Below are positions 24,043 through 34,752 of a DNA stretch of 64,000 nucleotides, in pieces. The stretch covers positions 7,502,001-7,566,000 of the forward strand of contig NZ_CP085193.1 of assembly GCF_024298965.1 (NCBI RefSeq). The letters run 5' to 3'. Positions within the stretch are counted from its first letter, which is position 1. Every line of letters begins with the position of its first letter. This DNA is from Streptomyces rapamycinicus NRRL 5491 (lineage in GTDB: Bacteria; Actinomycetota; Actinomycetes; Streptomycetales; Streptomycetaceae). Made by a program: the position numbers and the translations under genes. Below the pieces are notes generated by a model that saw only the letters and a program-made list of their open reading frames with translations, did not search any database and was not told where the DNA came from.

Positions 24043-26352
24043 CTATGTGGACGCTGTGAAGGTCCGCAGTCGCAGACTGTTCGTCACCACGAACACTGAC
24101 GAGAACGCCATCGCGGCTCCCGCGATCATCGGGTTCAGCAGTCCGGCCGCCGCGAGCGGCAGCGCGGCGACGTTGTAGCCGAAGGCCCAGAAGAGATTGC
24201 CCTTGATGGTGCCGAGGGTCCTGCGCGCCAGCCGGATCGCGTCCCCCGCCACTCGCAGATCGCCCCGGACCAGGGTCAGGTCCCCGGATTCGATGGCCGC
24301 GTCCGTGCCCGTGCCCATCGCGAGTCCCAGGTCGGCGGTGGCGAGGGCGGCCGCGTCATTGACCCCGTCGCCCACCATGGCGACCGTACGGCCCTCGTCC
24401 TGCAGCCGCTTCACCACGTCCACCTTGTCCTGCGGCAGTACCTCGGCGATGACGTCGTCGATGCCGACCTCGCGGGCCACCGCCTCGGCGACCAGCCGGT
24501 TGTCGCCGGTCAGCAGGATCGGGGTGAGGCCGAGCGCCCGCAGCTGGGCGACCGCCTCGGCGCTGGTCTCCTTGACGGCGTCGGCCACCAGGAGGACGCC
24601 GCGCGCCTCGCCGTCCCAGGCCACCGCGACCGCTGTCTGCCCCTCGGACTCGGCCGCCGCCTTGGCGGCCGCCAAGGCGGCGGGCAGTTCGATGGCCCAG
24701 GCGCCCAGCAGCTTCTCGCGGCCGACCAGCACCGCGTGGCCGTCCACCGTGCCCTGGACGCCGAGGCCGGGCTCGGAGCGGAAGTCCGCGGGCGCCGGGA
24801 GGTCGCCGATCCGCTCGGCCGCGCCGTCCGCGATGGCCCGCGCGATCGGGTGCTCCGAGGCGTGTTCCAGGGCGCCCGCGAGCCGTAGCAGCTCCCGCTC
24901 GTCCACGCCGGGCGCCGTGACGGCCCCGCGCAGCCGCATCTGCCCGGCCGTCACCGTGCCGGTCTTGTCCAGGACGACGGTGTCCACCCGGCGCGTGGAC
25001 TCCAGCACCTCGGGCCCCTTGATCAGGATGCCCAGCTGGGCGCCGCGGCCGGTGCCGACCATGAGCGCGGTCGGGGTGGCCAGGCCCAGGGCGCAGGGGC
25101 AGGCGATGATCAGGACGGCGACGGCCGCGGTGAAGGCGGCGGCCGGGTCGCCCGTGGCGAGCAGCCAGCCCAGCAGGGTGCCGACGGCGATCAGCAGCAC
25201 GACCGGTACGAAGATCCCCGAGACCTTGTCGGCGAGCCGCTGCACCTCGGCCTTGCCGTTCTGCGCGTCCTCGACCAGCTTGGCCATGCGGGACAGCTGG
25301 GTGTCCGTGCCGACCCGGGTGGCCTTGACCACGATCCGGCCCGACGCGTTGACGGTCGCGCCCGCCACCGCGTCGCCGACCCCCACGTCCACCGGCACCG
25401 ACTCGCCGGTCAGCATCGAGGCGTCCACGGCGGAGGAGCCCTCGACCACCGTGCCGTCGGTGGCGATCTTCTCGCCGGGGCGCACCACGAAGCGGTCGCC
25501 GACGGTCAGCTCACCGACGGGGATCCGTACTTCCACGCCTCCGTGCAGCACGGCCACGTCCTTGGCGCCGAGCTCCAGCAGCGCGCGCAGCGCGGCGCCC
25601 GCCCGCCGCTTGGACTTGGCCTCCAGATGGCGGCCGAGCAGGATCAGCGCGGTCACCCCGGCCGCCGCCTCCAGGTAGATCGAGGACGATCCGTCGGTGC
25701 GGGAGACGGTGAGGTCGAAGCCGTGCCGCATACCGGGCATGCCCGCGTGGCCGAAGAACAGCGCCCACGCGGACCAGCCGAGGGCCGCCAGGGTGCCGAT
25801 GGAGACGAGGGTGTCCATGGTGGCCGCGCCGTGCCGGGCGTTCGTCCAGGCGGCCTTGTGGAAGGGCGCGCCGCCCCAGACGACGACCGGCGCGGCGAGG
25901 GTGAGCGAGAGCCACTGCCAGTTGTCGAACTGCAGGGACGGCACCATCGCCAGCACCACGACGGGCAGGGACAGTGCGAGGGAGACGAGCATGCGGTGGC
26001 GCAGGGAGTCCGGTGCGGCCTCGCCGCGCGGGTCGGCCTCCGGTGCGGCGGCGTCCCCGGGGGCGCGGGGCTCGGGCACGGCGGGGCGCGGTTCCTCGGC
26101 GGTGTACCCGGTCTTGACGACGGTGGCGATCAGGTCGGCGACCTCGATCCCTTCGCCGTAGGACACCTTGGCCTTCTCGGTGGCGAAGTTCACCGTGGCG
26201 GTGACGCCGTCGAGGCGGTTGAGCTTCTTCTCGACACGGGCGGCGCAGGACGCACAGGTCATCCCGCCGATGGCGAGTTCGACCTGCGAGGGCCCGCCGG
26301 TCGTCGCCGTGGTGTCGGCGGCGGGCCCGGCGGGGGGTGCCGTGCTGGTCAT
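24043..26352 (-). CDS. copA: copper-translocating P1B-type ATPase
   Basis: A 769-aa membrane pump exporting Cu(I) with ATP. An N-terminal heavy-metal-associated domain ([16 protein letters not shown], about 29-44) is followed by eight predicted membrane segments. Membrane metal site: [17 protein letters not shown] (CPC near 418); later helices carry [19 protein letters not shown] and AMAFSSVFV, the YN and MxxS pattern of copper-type P1B-1 pumps. Phosphorylation site DKTGTVTAG (about 462), actuator LTGESVPV, and hinge [12 protein letters not shown] (about 660). It follows the copper chaperone gene on the same strand behind a CsoR-type operator, so copper induction is expected. Confidence 0.93.
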   Translation of the reverse strand: MTSTAPPAGPAADTTATTGGPSQVELAIGGMTCASCAARVEKKLNRLDGVTATVNFATEKAKVSYGEGIEVADLIATVVKTGYTAEEPRPAVPEPRAPGDAAAPEADPRGEAAPDSLRHRMLVSLALSLPVVVLAMVPSLQFDNWQWLSLTLAAPVVVWGGAPFHKAAWTNARHGAATMDTLVSIGTLAALGWSAWALFFGHAGMPGMRHGFDLTVSRTDGSSSIYLEAAAGVTALILLGRHLEAKSKRRAGAALRALLELGAKDVAVLHGGVEVRIPVGELTVGDRFVVRPGEKIATDGTVVEGSSAVDASMLTGESVPVDVGVGDAVAGATVNASGRIVVKATRVGTDTQLSRMAKLVEDAQNGKAEVQRLADKVSGIFVPVVLLIAVGTLLGWLLATGDPAAAFTAAVAVLIIACPCALGLATPTALMVGTGRGAQLGILIKGPEVLESTRRVDTVVLDKTGTVTAGQMRLRGAVTAPGVDERELLRLAGALEHASEHPIARAIADGAAERIGDLPAPADFRSEPGLGVQGTVDGHAVLVGREKLLGAWAIELPAALAAAKAAAESEGQTAVAVAWDGEARGVLLVADAVKETSAEAVAQLRALGLTPILLTGDNRLVAEAVAREVGIDDVIAEVLPQDKVDVVKRLQDEGRTVAMVGDGVNDAAALATADLGLAMGTGTDAAIESGDLTLVRGDLRVAGDAIRLARRTLGTIKGNLFWAFGYNVAALPLAAAGLLNPMIAGAAMAFSSVFVVTNSLRLRTFTAST

Positions 26353-26439
26353 GTCTGGTCTCCTGGGAGGAGGGCCGGGCCGTGCGGCGACTGTATGAGC
26401 AGGGCGGCACGGTCCGGCGGGGGTTTGGTGGGGGCTCGC

Positions 26440-26664
26440 TCAGGCCCGGCCGGCGAGCTCGTAGCCCGCCTCGTCCACGGCGGCGCGGACGCTCTCGTCG
26501 TCCAGCGGGGCGGCCGAGACCACGGTGACCTGGCCGGTGGACGCCACGGCCTTGACGGAGGTGACGCCGTCGAGGGCGCCGATCTCCTCGTTGACGGCGC
26601 CTTCGCAGTGGCCGCAGGTCATACCGGTCACCTTGTAGACGGTGGTGACTGCCTCGGAGCTCAT
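26440..26664 (-). CDS. copZ: copper chaperone (CopZ-like HMA protein)
   Basis: A 74-aa single heavy-metal-associated domain with the Cu-binding motif GMTCGHCEGAV (residues 14-24) and the ferredoxin-like fold pattern (VTSVKAVASTGQVTVVSAAP ... AVDEAGYELAG). It delivers Cu(I) to the adjacent ATPase. First gene of the copper operon; the ATPase starts 87 bp downstream. The promoter region carries the CsoR-type palindrome. Confidence 0.93.
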   Translation of the reverse strand: MSSEAVTTVYKVTGMTCGHCEGAVNEEIGALDGVTSVKAVASTGQVTVVSAAPLDDESVRAAVDEAGYELAGRA

Positions 26665-26750
26665 GGGGGTTCTCCTGTGTGGGGTGAACGTGACGGTCGG
26701 TGCGCAGGAGGCACCGGAATGCCTCAGCGTCTCCTGGCAATCCCCACTCT

Positions 26751-26767
26751 ATACCCCTAGGGGGTAT
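26751..26767. promoter_or_regulatory. CsoR-type copper operator
   Basis: ATACCCCTAGGGGGTAT is a near-perfect palindrome of the form TACCCC-GGGGTA, the well-known recognition sequence of CsoR copper-sensing repressors. It lies about 90 bp upstream of copZ and would repress the copZ-copA operon until Cu(I) binds CsoR. The csoR gene itself is not in the window. Confidence 0.85.
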
Positions 26768-26875
26768 GGATGGAAGCCGGTGGTGCGCCGGTCGGTGACC
26801 GGTGCGGCGCGCCCGCGCACACCCCTCCGCGGCCCGGGGCGGGGGAGGGGTGGGTGACGAGGTGTGGTGCGGGGG

Positions 26876-27535
26876 TCAGGGCCGGGCGGGGGCTCCCTCG
26901 GTGCCGAGCACCGGGGCGAGATAGCCGTACAGGGCGGTCTTCAACTCCGCTACGTACGCCTCCCGTTCCGCGCCCTCATGGCCGAGGATCAGCCCCAGTC
27001 CGGCCTTGAACAGGGCGAACGCCATGTTCGCGGTGTGGGTGCGGCGCTCGGGGGAGAGGTCGGGGCTGCGGACGCCGATCAGCTCGTTGATGCGGTCCTG
27101 GATCGAGTCGTGCAGGGCGGCGTGCTCCTCGAGGAAGTGGCCCGGCGCGTCGGAGGACTGGAGCAGGGTCAGGAAGGCGGGGTTCGCACAGTTGAACTCG
27201 ATCATCGGATCGAGGACCGCGTCGAGCAGTTCGCGCAGCGGCAGCGCGGCGTTCTGCAGGGTGAAGACCACCCCGTGGGTCTCCAGCATCCGGCGGTTGA
27301 GGCGCTCGCCGAGCTCGACGGCGATGGCCTCCTTGTTCGGGAAGAACTGGTACAGCGTGCCGGGGGAGACCCCGGCCTCGCGGGCGATGGCGTTGGTGCT
27401 CGCGGAGGTGTAGCCGGCGCGGCAGAAGACGCTGGCGGCGGCGTCGAGCAGCTGCTGGATCCGGCGCTCGCCGCGCGCCTGTCTGCGGCGCGGCTTCGCC
27501 GTCTCATCGGGCTGGTCCGCCTTGCTCTCGCTCAC
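26876..27535 (-). CDS. TetR family transcriptional regulator
   Basis: A 219-aa repressor. The N-terminal TetR HTH reads ERRIQQLLDAAASVFCRAGY, then TSASTNAIAREAGVSPGTLY and QFFPNKEAIAVELGERL; the C-terminal ligand domain is helical. GTG 27535 (MSESKADQPDETAKPRRRQ) was chosen; the frame is open a further 18 codons, but those overlap the operator. It is divergent from an MMPL exporter, with two identical-type palindromes between them, so it almost certainly controls that exporter and itself. The ligand is unknown and is probably a substrate of the pump. Confidence 0.9.
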   Translation of the reverse strand: MSESKADQPDETAKPRRRQARGERRIQQLLDAAASVFCRAGYTSASTNAIAREAGVSPGTLYQFFPNKEAIAVELGERLNRRMLETHGVVFTLQNAALPLRELLDAVLDPMIEFNCANPAFLTLLQSSDAPGHFLEEHAALHDSIQDRINELIGVRSPDLSPERRTHTANMAFALFKAGLGLILGHEGAEREAYVAELKTALYGYLAPVLGTEGAPARP

Positions 27536-27567
27536 CTGTTTTCCCCGGCTCTCCGTGTTCGATTGAC

Positions 27568-27620
27568 AAACACGAGCGCCCGCTCGCATTCTTGAGAAAC
27601 GCGAGCGGTCGCTCGTGTTT
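27568..27620. promoter_or_regulatory. paired TetR operators
   Basis: Two 14-bp palindromes, CGAGCG-CC-CGCTCG (27573-27586) and CGAGCG-GT-CGCTCG (27602-27615), lie 29 bp apart between the TetR and MMPL genes. They are embedded in a larger inverted repeat with 20-bp arms (27568-27587 and 27601-27620) and a single mismatch. Symmetry and position strongly suggest the TetR binding sites, covering both divergent promoters. Confidence 0.8.
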
Positions 27621-27702
27621 ACCGCCCATGGTAATCAGCGACCCGTGCTGCCTACGGACATTTGGTGGCGGCATGGGGCACAGGTGAAGGGGACACCGCG
27701 CC

Positions 27703-30069
27703 ATGACCGATGTCAACCGCCCACCCGAGGACCGGATCGGAGGGTGGACCCGCCTGGTCACGGCGCGTCCTCGGCTGTCCCTGCTGATCGCTTTGATCTT
27801 CACCGCGCTGGCCGTCGTAGCCGGGAGCGGGGTCGCCGACCGGATGGGAAGCGGCGGCTGGGAGGACCCCGCGTCCGAGTCCGCGTATGCCACCAAGGCG
27901 CTCGAGAAGCGCTTCCCCGCCTCCCAGCCCAATCTGATCCTGCTCGTCGACAGCGGTAAGAAGACCGTGGACGATCCGGCCGTCGCCGCCGAGGCCCGGT
28001 CGCTGGCCAAGAAGCTCTCGGACGAGAAGGCGGTCACCGGGGTCACCTCGTACTGGACCACCGGCGCGCCCTCGCTTCGCGCCCGGGACCGGGGCGAGGC
28101 GATCATCGCCGCGCGGGTCCTGGGCGATGAGTCGGCGGCGGGCAAGGCGCTGGAGCGCATAGCGCCCCACTACCGGGGCGCCCACGGCCCGGTCGAGGTG
28201 CGGGTCGGCGGGATGGTCGCGGTCCGCCATGAGCTGCAGTCCACCATCCAGGAGGATCTGCTGCGGGCGGAGATGATCGCCCTGCCCATCACCCTGGTGC
28301 TGCTCGTGATGGTCTTCGGCAGCGCCGTGGCCGCCCTGCTGCCGCTGGGCGTCGGCATCATCGCGATCCTCGGCACCGACGCGGTGCTGCGCGGGCTCAC
28401 CGAGTTCACCGATGTCTCGGTCTTCGCGCAGAACCTGACCACCGCGCTCGGCCTCGGACTCGCCATCGACTATGCCCTGTTCATCGTGCGCCGCTTCCGC
28501 GAGGAGCTGGGCCGGGGCGCGGAGAAGCTGCCCGCCGTCGCGGCCACGCTGCGCACCGCCGGGCGCACCGTGCTCTTCTCGGCGCTGACCGTCGCCGCCT
28601 CGCTCGCCGCCATGCTGGTCTTCCCGCAGTACTTCCTGCGCTCCTTCGCCTATGCGGGGATCGCGGTGGTGCTGATCGCCGCCACCGCGGCCCTGGTGGT
28701 CCTGCCCGCGGCGCTCATCCTCCTGGGCGACCGGGTCAACGCACTGGATCTCACCCGGCTGCTGCGCCGCCGCCGCCCGGCCCGTGGCGGTGAGCCAGGA
28801 GCGGGCTGGGCGCGGCTCGCGCGGCTGGTGATGCGGCGCGCCCCGGTGTTCGCGCTGGCCACCGTCGCCGGTCTGGTCGCGCTGGGACTGCCGTTCCTGA
28901 GGGTGGAGTTCGGCACCGCGGACGACCGCCAGCTGCCGTCGAGCGCCGAGTCCCATGTGGTGCAGCAGCACATCCGGGAGGGGTTCCCCGGCGGTCCCGG
29001 GGGCGCGGTGGAGGTCCTCGCCGAGGGCCGCGGCACCACCGGCACCAAGGCCCTCGCCGACTACAGCGCCAAGGTCTCCGCCCTCCCCCAGGTGCTGCGG
29101 GTGGACAGCCCGGCGGGCCGGTTCGCCGACGGGCGGCGGGTGGCCGAGCCGGGGCCGGCGGAGGCGGCGCGGCTGTCCGATGGCTCGGCGGAGATCACCG
29201 TGCAGCCCAAGGGCGAGGCCGTGGACACCGCCAGCCAGGATCTGGTGCGGACGATCCGCGCCCAGGAGCCGTCGTTCACCACCTCGGCGACCGGCACCGC
29301 CGCCGTCCTGGTGGACACCAAGGACTCCATAGCCGACCGGCTGCCCTGGGCCGCGGCCATCATCGTCGCCGTCACCCTGCTGCTGGTCTTCCTGCTCACC
29401 GGAAGCGTGCTGATACCGATTCAGGCCGTGCTGCTCAACGCGCTCAGTCTGACGGCGATGTTCGGCGCGGTGGTGTGGGTCTTCCAGGACGGGCATCTGT
29501 CCGGTCCGCTGTCCTTCACCACCTCCGGCGATATCGAGACCACCCTGCCCGTCCTGATGTTCTGCGTCGCCTTCGGGCTCTCAATGGACTACGGGGTTTT
29601 CCTGCTCTCCCGGATCAAGGAGGAGTACGACCGCACCGGGGACCATCAGGCGGCGGTGGAGTTCGGGCTGCGGCGCACCGGCGGCCTGATCACGGCGGCG
29701 GCACTGATCCTCGCCGTGGTGATGGTGGGCATCGGCACCTCGCGGGTCACCAACACCAAGATGCTGGGGCTGGGTATCGCCCTGGCCGTGCTGATGGACG
29801 CGATGGTGGTGCGCGGGCTGCTGGTGCCGGCGGTGATGAAGCTGACCGGCCGGGCCACCTGGTGGGCCCCGGGCCCGCTGCGCCGGCTGCACACCCGGTT
29901 CGGGCTGAGCGAGGGGGAGTCCACGGATGCCGCCACCGGCGGCAATGCCGACGATCGCCAGTACGGCGTCAAGGGCGGACCTCACGGTGAGGTCGGGGCA
30001 CATGGTGAGGACGGGGTTCAGGGAGAGGGGGAGGAGGCGCCGCGGGACCGGGTGAGCACGGGCCGCTGA
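27703..30069 (+). CDS. MMPL/RND family exporter
   Basis: A 788-aa integral membrane transporter. It has two repeats, each with a first helix, a large extracytoplasmic loop and a cluster of helices: N-terminal RLSLLIALIFTALAVVAGSG and the GLGLAIDYALFIVRRFREEL segment; in the second half, FGLSMDYGVFLLSRIKEEYD. The paired D-Y motifs are those of proton-driven MMPL proteins. The C-terminal tail is Gly/Glu-rich and soluble. It probably exports a lipid-like or hydrophobic compound; substrate unknown. The divergent TetR gene and two palindromes indicate ligand-induced expression. Confidence 0.9.
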   Translation: MTDVNRPPEDRIGGWTRLVTARPRLSLLIALIFTALAVVAGSGVADRMGSGGWEDPASESAYATKALEKRFPASQPNLILLVDSGKKTVDDPAVAAEARSLAKKLSDEKAVTGVTSYWTTGAPSLRARDRGEAIIAARVLGDESAAGKALERIAPHYRGAHGPVEVRVGGMVAVRHELQSTIQEDLLRAEMIALPITLVLLVMVFGSAVAALLPLGVGIIAILGTDAVLRGLTEFTDVSVFAQNLTTALGLGLAIDYALFIVRRFREELGRGAEKLPAVAATLRTAGRTVLFSALTVAASLAAMLVFPQYFLRSFAYAGIAVVLIAATAALVVLPAALILLGDRVNALDLTRLLRRRRPARGGEPGAGWARLARLVMRRAPVFALATVAGLVALGLPFLRVEFGTADDRQLPSSAESHVVQQHIREGFPGGPGGAVEVLAEGRGTTGTKALADYSAKVSALPQVLRVDSPAGRFADGRRVAEPGPAEAARLSDGSAEITVQPKGEAVDTASQDLVRTIRAQEPSFTTSATGTAAVLVDTKDSIADRLPWAAAIIVAVTLLLVFLLTGSVLIPIQAVLLNALSLTAMFGAVVWVFQDGHLSGPLSFTTSGDIETTLPVLMFCVAFGLSMDYGVFLLSRIKEEYDRTGDHQAAVEFGLRRTGGLITAAALILAVVMVGIGTSRVTNTKMLGLGIALAVLMDAMVVRGLLVPAVMKLTGRATWWAPGPLRRLHTRFGLSEGESTDAATGGNADDRQYGVKGGPHGEVGAHGEDGVQGEGEEAPRDRVSTGR

Positions 30070-30095
30070 CGGCTCACGCGGGTGTGACGGCACCG

Positions 30096-30305
30096 CTAGT
30101 CCTTGCCGTCACGCCGGGCGCGACGGTTGCCGGGTCTGCGGACCACCCAGGAGCGGATCGTATCCGCGTACCAATACGGTTTGCCGCCCTCCACATGATC
30201 GGGGGGCGGCAGCAGACCGTGCTTGCGATAGGACCGTACGGTGTCGGTCTGCACACCGATATGCGCGGCGATCTCCTTGTACGACCACAGCCTCCGGTCG
30301 GTCAT
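30096..30305 (-). CDS. small MerR/excisionase-like HTH protein
   Basis: A 69-aa DNA-binding protein. WSYKEIAAHIGVQTDTVRSY followed by RKHGLLPPPDHVEGGKPYWY is the helix-turn-helix plus wing of the HTH_17/AlpA type, with a basic C-terminal tail (RRPGNRRARRDGKD). ATG 30305. It is convergent with the MMPL gene, 26 bp apart. No phage or integrase genes are nearby, so it is probably a small chromosomal regulator rather than an excisionase. Target unknown. Confidence 0.7.
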   Translation of the reverse strand: MTDRRLWSYKEIAAHIGVQTDTVRSYRKHGLLPPPDHVEGGKPYWYADTIRSWVVRRPGNRRARRDGKD

Positions 30306-30523
30306 CTCTTATGCCCTTCCGCAGGGCGTCGCGGTCACGGCCCGGTGGGGCCGTCGGGGGAGCCACGGCGCGCCTGCTCACATTCCATCAGCCTGTGCCC
30401 GGTCAACGACGCTGAGTGAAGGGCGGCCCGGGGCTGTTGAACATCTGTGACGGAGGCGTGTGGAGATGTGACCGCTGTGACACACGGGTGACGCAGCGGA
30501 CGAGACTCGGACGTCATGACCAC

Positions 30524-30557
30524 AGCGGGCCGGCCGTGAGGTCACGGCCGGCCCGCT
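30524..30557 (-). terminator. hairpin after the inositol dehydrogenase gene
   Basis: The perfect 16-bp arms AGCGGGCCGGCCGTGA (30524-30539) and TCACGGCCGGCCCGCT (30542-30557) are separated by GG, 22 bases past the stop of the minus-strand iolG-like gene. There is no T run, as often in Streptomyces terminators. Confidence 0.65.
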
Positions 30558-30579
30558 GGGTGTGAGCTGGAGGCGGGTG

Positions 30580-31599
30580 TCAGCTGTAGAGGGCGGGGCG
30601 CTCGATCATCTCGACGGCGGTGCGCTGCCCCGTGGCCTGGGCCCGGACCCCCGCCTCGCTGACGGCGGTCGCGGCATAGCCGTCCCAGGTGCTGGGGCCC
30701 TCGACCTCCCCGCGCCGGGTGGCGTTGACCCAGCTCTGCACCTCGCGGTCGTACGCCTCCTCGAAGCGGGCCACGAAGTCGGGGGCGATCTCCCCGCCCC
30801 AGGTGCCGGGCCGGTTGACCAGCATCCCGTGGGCATCGCCGACGCGGGCGGTGCCACGTTCGCACACCGCCTCCGCCTGCACCTGGTAGCCGAAGCCGCA
30901 GGTGGCGAAGATCTCCACATTGACGATCGCCCCGCCGGTGGTCTCGAAGACCACCAGTTGGGGGTCGCTGAGCGGCTCGGGCGACAGCGAGCTGGGGGTC
31001 GGCTTGAGCACGGTGACCGCGGCGATCTCCTGCTCCAGCAGCCAGCGCGACTGGTCCATCTCATGCACCACCGAGTCTGTGATCATCATCTCGTTGGTGA
31101 AGTACGAGTGCACCGAGGCATTGCGGTGGCGGCAGTGCAGCAGCAGCGGGCGGCCCAGCTCGCCCCCTGCCAGCAGCGCCTTGAGCTTCATGAACTCGGT
31201 GTCGTAGCGGCGCATGAAGCCCACCTGCACCCGGCGGTGGCCCAGCCGCTGTTCGGCCTCCAGCACCCGCAGCGCCGACGCGGAGTCCGGGGTGAGCGGC
31301 TTCTCGCACAGCACCGGCAGATCGCGTTCGAACGCGCTGAGCAGCGCGGCCTCGTGCGCGGGCCCCGGCGAGGCGATCAGCACCGCGTCCACGCCGGGCG
31401 CGGCCATCGCGGCGGCCGGGTCGGTGAACGCCTGACAGCCGTCGGCGGTGTCGGCGACCGCCTTGGCCCGCGCCTCGTCGATGTCGACCACGGCGGCCAC
31501 CCGGGCGCCGCTGATCACGTCGTTGATGCGGCGGACATGGTCGGCGCCCATCTTGCCGGTCCCGATGACGGCGACCCCGAGCGTTCCCTGCTGGGTCAT
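30580..31599 (-). CDS. iolG: inositol 2-dehydrogenase (Gfo/Idh/MocA)
   Basis: A 339-aa NAD-dependent dehydrogenase oxidising myo-inositol to 2-keto-myo-inositol (scyllo-inosose), the entry step of the pathway. Rossmann motif [20 protein letters not shown] at the N-terminus, [11 protein letters not shown] with the EKP motif, and the family's substrate-domain pattern [17 protein letters not shown] with the catalytic His. ATG 31599 gives the expected [13 protein letters not shown]. It is the distal gene of the minus arm of the inositol locus, after the IolE-like gene with a repeat-bearing 118-bp spacer. Assignment as IolG rests on family and on the complete iol set around it. Confidence 0.85.
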   Translation of the reverse strand: MTQQGTLGVAVIGTGKMGADHVRRINDVISGARVAAVVDIDEARAKAVADTADGCQAFTDPAAAMAAPGVDAVLIASPGPAHEAALLSAFERDLPVLCEKPLTPDSASALRVLEAEQRLGHRRVQVGFMRRYDTEFMKLKALLAGGELGRPLLLHCRHRNASVHSYFTNEMMITDSVVHEMDQSRWLLEQEIAAVTVLKPTPSSLSPEPLSDPQLVVFETTGGAIVNVEIFATCGFGYQVQAEAVCERGTARVGDAHGMLVNRPGTWGGEIAPDFVARFEEAYDREVQSWVNATRRGEVEGPSTWDGYAATAVSEAGVRAQATGQRTAVEMIERPALYS

Positions 31600-31637
31600 A
31601 GACTGCTCTCTCTTCTCTCTCTGCTCTCTGGACGGTT

Positions 31638-31703
31638 CGAAAGCCCGTGGGGGCGAAGGCCCGTACTGGGCGAAAACCCGTACTGGGCGAGGGCCCCTGG
31701 GGG
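31638..31703. repeat. 16-17 bp tandem repeat between iolE-like and iolG
   Basis: Four units begin CGAAAGCCCGTGGGGG (31638), CGAAGGCCCGTACTGGG (31654), CGAAAACCCGTACTGGG (31671) and CGAGGGCCCCTGGGGG (31688), with a partial fifth at 31704. They fill most of the spacer between two co-directional genes. Function is unknown; it may be an RNA-stability or slippage element. Confidence 0.75.
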
Positions 31704-31717
31704 CGAAAAGGGAGGGG

Positions 31718-32638
31718 TCAGGCGCCGCAGGAGCGCAGGAAGCGCCGGGTGCGCTCGGCGATGGGGAAGGGCTGGCCGGGCGGGCAGGGGTACATGTCCT
31801 GCTCGACGATGGCGAACAGATCCACATTCAGGTTCTGGGCCGCGGTCAGGACGGGGCCCAGCTCCGGGACGCCGTTGGGCGGTTCGCACATCACACCGCG
31901 CTGGACGGCGGAGCCGAACGGCACCTGGTTCTTGACCACATCGGCGAGGATCTCCGGGTCGACCTGCTTGAGGTGGAGATAGCCGATGCGCTCGCCGTAG
32001 GTCTCGATCAGCTTGACGCTGTCGCCGCCGCAGTAGGCGTAGTGGCCGGTGTCCAGGCAGAGGTTGACCAGGCCCGCGTCGGTGGCGTCCAGGAAGCGGG
32101 CCACGTTCTCCTCGGTGTCGATATGGGTGTCGGCATGCGGGTGGACGACGATGTCCAGCCCGAAGCGCTCCCGCACCTCACGGCCGAGCCGCTCCATCCC
32201 GGTGGACAGATGGCGCCACTGCTCCGCGGTGAGGGTCGGGGGCTCGATCAGCTCGGCGGTCTTGTCGTCCCGCCAGAAGGAGGGGATGACGACGAGATGC
32301 TTGGCGTTCATCGCCCGGGTCAGCTCGGCGACCTGGGAGACATGCTCCCAGGTGGCGTCCCAGACCTCGGGGCCGCGGTGCAGCGAGGTGAAGACGGTGC
32401 CCGCGGAGACCGTGAGACCGCGCCGGCCGGTCTCCTCGGTGAGCCGGACCGGGTCCGTGGGCAGATAGCCGTACGGACCCAGCTCGATCCACTCGTAACC
32501 GGCCTCCGTGACCTCGTCGAGGAAGCGCTGCCAGGGGACCTGCTGATCGTCGTCGGGGAACCACACCCCCCAGGAGTCGGGGGCCGAGCCGACCCGGATG
32601 CGGTCCAGGGCGGGTACGGGGGAGGCGTCGGCAGTCAT
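31718..32638 (-). CDS. inosose dehydratase-like TIM-barrel enzyme
   Basis: A 306-aa AP_endonuc_2-fold enzyme that fits the IolE step (2-keto-myo-inositol dehydration) or the related IolI isomerase. N-terminal [17 protein letters not shown] with the SWG signature, then [16 protein letters not shown] (metal Glu), [16 protein letters not shown] (His), [14 protein letters not shown] (Asp, His) and [15 protein letters not shown]. IolE proteins are typically about 300 aa and begin like this, so IolE is preferred. ATG 32638; about 78 bp upstream is a copy of the motif seen in the transporter promoter. It lies between the importer genes and iolG. Confidence 0.82.
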   Translation of the reverse strand: MTADASPVPALDRIRVGSAPDSWGVWFPDDDQQVPWQRFLDEVTEAGYEWIELGPYGYLPTDPVRLTEETGRRGLTVSAGTVFTSLHRGPEVWDATWEHVSQVAELTRAMNAKHLVVIPSFWRDDKTAELIEPPTLTAEQWRHLSTGMERLGREVRERFGLDIVVHPHADTHIDTEENVARFLDATDAGLVNLCLDTGHYAYCGGDSVKLIETYGERIGYLHLKQVDPEILADVVKNQVPFGSAVQRGVMCEPPNGVPELGPVLTAAQNLNVDLFAIVEQDMYPCPPGQPFPIAERTRRFLRSCGA

Positions 32639-32715
32639 GGCAGAGGGTCTCCTCGGTGTGCTGGGGTGCCCGCGTCGTGCTGTTTTGGGCAGCTTCACCG
32701 TCCGGGCGGGTGGCC

Positions 32716-32735
32716 GTCAAGGTTTCGTCAGGACA
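32716..32735. promoter_or_regulatory. inositol-regulon motif, copy upstream of the IolE-like gene
   Basis: GTCAAGGTTTCGTCAGGACA matches 16 of 20 positions of GTCAAGACTTTGTCATGACA at 35855-35874. It has the same orientation and a similar distance (about 80-90 bp) to its minus-strand gene. It is likely an operator shared by the inositol promoters. Confidence 0.55.
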
Positions 32736-32793
32736 TTCGGACGTCTTGTCAGCGAAAGGCGTCGGAAGGATGGCGTCCGTCAGGTGGTGTCCG

Positions 32794-33669
<876 letters not shown>

Positions 33670-33674
33670 TCCGA

Positions 33675-34745
33675 TCACCTCCTGGCGGCCTGACGGCGCA
33701 CCCACAGATTGACGAGGGTCGCGAGCAGCAGCATCACGCCGACGAAGAACTTGAACCAGTCGGGGTTCCAGTTGGCGTAGACGATGCCCTGGTTGACCAT
33801 GCCGAAGATGAAGGCGCCGAGGACCGCGCCGATCGCTGAGCCATAGCCGCCGGTGAGCAGGCAGCCGCCGATCACGGCCGCGATGATGTAGTAGAACTCG
33901 TTGCCCACGCCCTCGCCGGCCTGCACGGTGTTGTACTCGAAGAGCAGATGCATGCCCACGAACCAGGCCGCGAAGCCCACCGTCATAAAGAGGGCGATCT
34001 TGGTGAGGTTCACGGGGACGCCCACGGCCCGCGCGCTCTCCTTCGAGCCACCGGCCGCGAAGATCCAGTTGCCGAACTTGGTGCGCAGCAGCACCCAGGT
34101 GGCGATGGCGGCGAAGACCAGCCACCACAGCACGGTGATCTTCACATCGACGCCGAAGACGTCGATCTCGGAGGCGAAGAGAGATTTGGCCTGGTCGAAG
34201 CCGTCCATGTCGCTGATGGAGTCGGTGGCGACATTGGTGGTCAGCAGCTTGGTGATGGCCAGGTTGGCGCCCTGGAGCATCAGGAAGCTGGCGAGGGTGA
34301 CCAGGAAGCTGGGCAGCCCGGTCTTGATCAGCAGCAGTCCGTTGATCAGCCCCACGGTGAGCGAGACCAGCAGGGCGACGAGCACCCCCACCCAGACATT
34401 GGTGGTGAGCTGGAAGCTGAGCATGCTCGCGGCCAGCGCCGAGGAGGTGACGGCGACTCCGGCCGACAGGTCGAACTCACCGCCGATCATCAGCAGGGAG
34501 ACGGCCAGCGCCATGATGCCCATGGTGGACGCCTGGTAGAGGACGGTGGCGAAGGAGTCGGCCTGCCGGAAGGTGGGGGCGACGGCGAAGAAGAAGAGGT
34601 AGACGCCGACGGCCGCGACCAGCGCCCCGATCTCGGGGCGGGCCAGCGCCCGCCGGGCCAGCGAGCGCTCGGCGGTGCGGCTCTTGGGCGGGACCGCGGG
34701 GGAGGCGGGCGGGGTGGCGGCCGCCGGGGTGGCGGTATGGGTCAT
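33675..34745 (-). CDS. sugar/inositol ABC transporter permease
   Basis: A 356-aa RbsC/FrcC-type permease with a Pro/Ala-rich cytoplasmic N-terminus and about ten hydrophobic segments. The family region GGEFDLSAGVAVTSSALAAS and the coupling stretch GGSKESARAVGVPVNLTK are present. It forms the membrane channel of the importer with the ATPase 5 bp downstream and the lipoprotein gene ending 7 bp upstream, a tight three-gene operon. Substrate inferred as myo-inositol from neighbours. Confidence 0.9.
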   Translation of the reverse strand: MTHTATPAAATPPASPAVPPKSRTAERSLARRALARPEIGALVAAVGVYLFFFAVAPTFRQADSFATVLYQASTMGIMALAVSLLMIGGEFDLSAGVAVTSSALAASMLSFQLTTNVWVGVLVALLVSLTVGLINGLLLIKTGLPSFLVTLASFLMLQGANLAITKLLTTNVATDSISDMDGFDQAKSLFASEIDVFGVDVKITVLWWLVFAAIATWVLLRTKFGNWIFAAGGSKESARAVGVPVNLTKIALFMTVGFAAWFVGMHLLFEYNTVQAGEGVGNEFYYIIAAVIGGCLLTGGYGSAIGAVLGAFIFGMVNQGIVYANWNPDWFKFFVGVMLLLATLVNLWVRRQAARR

Positions 34746-34752
34746 GACCGGA

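Noticed and set aside
30096..30305. Excisionase of an integrated element.
   Set aside because: The HTH type fits, but there is no integrase, attachment repeat or phage gene nearby.
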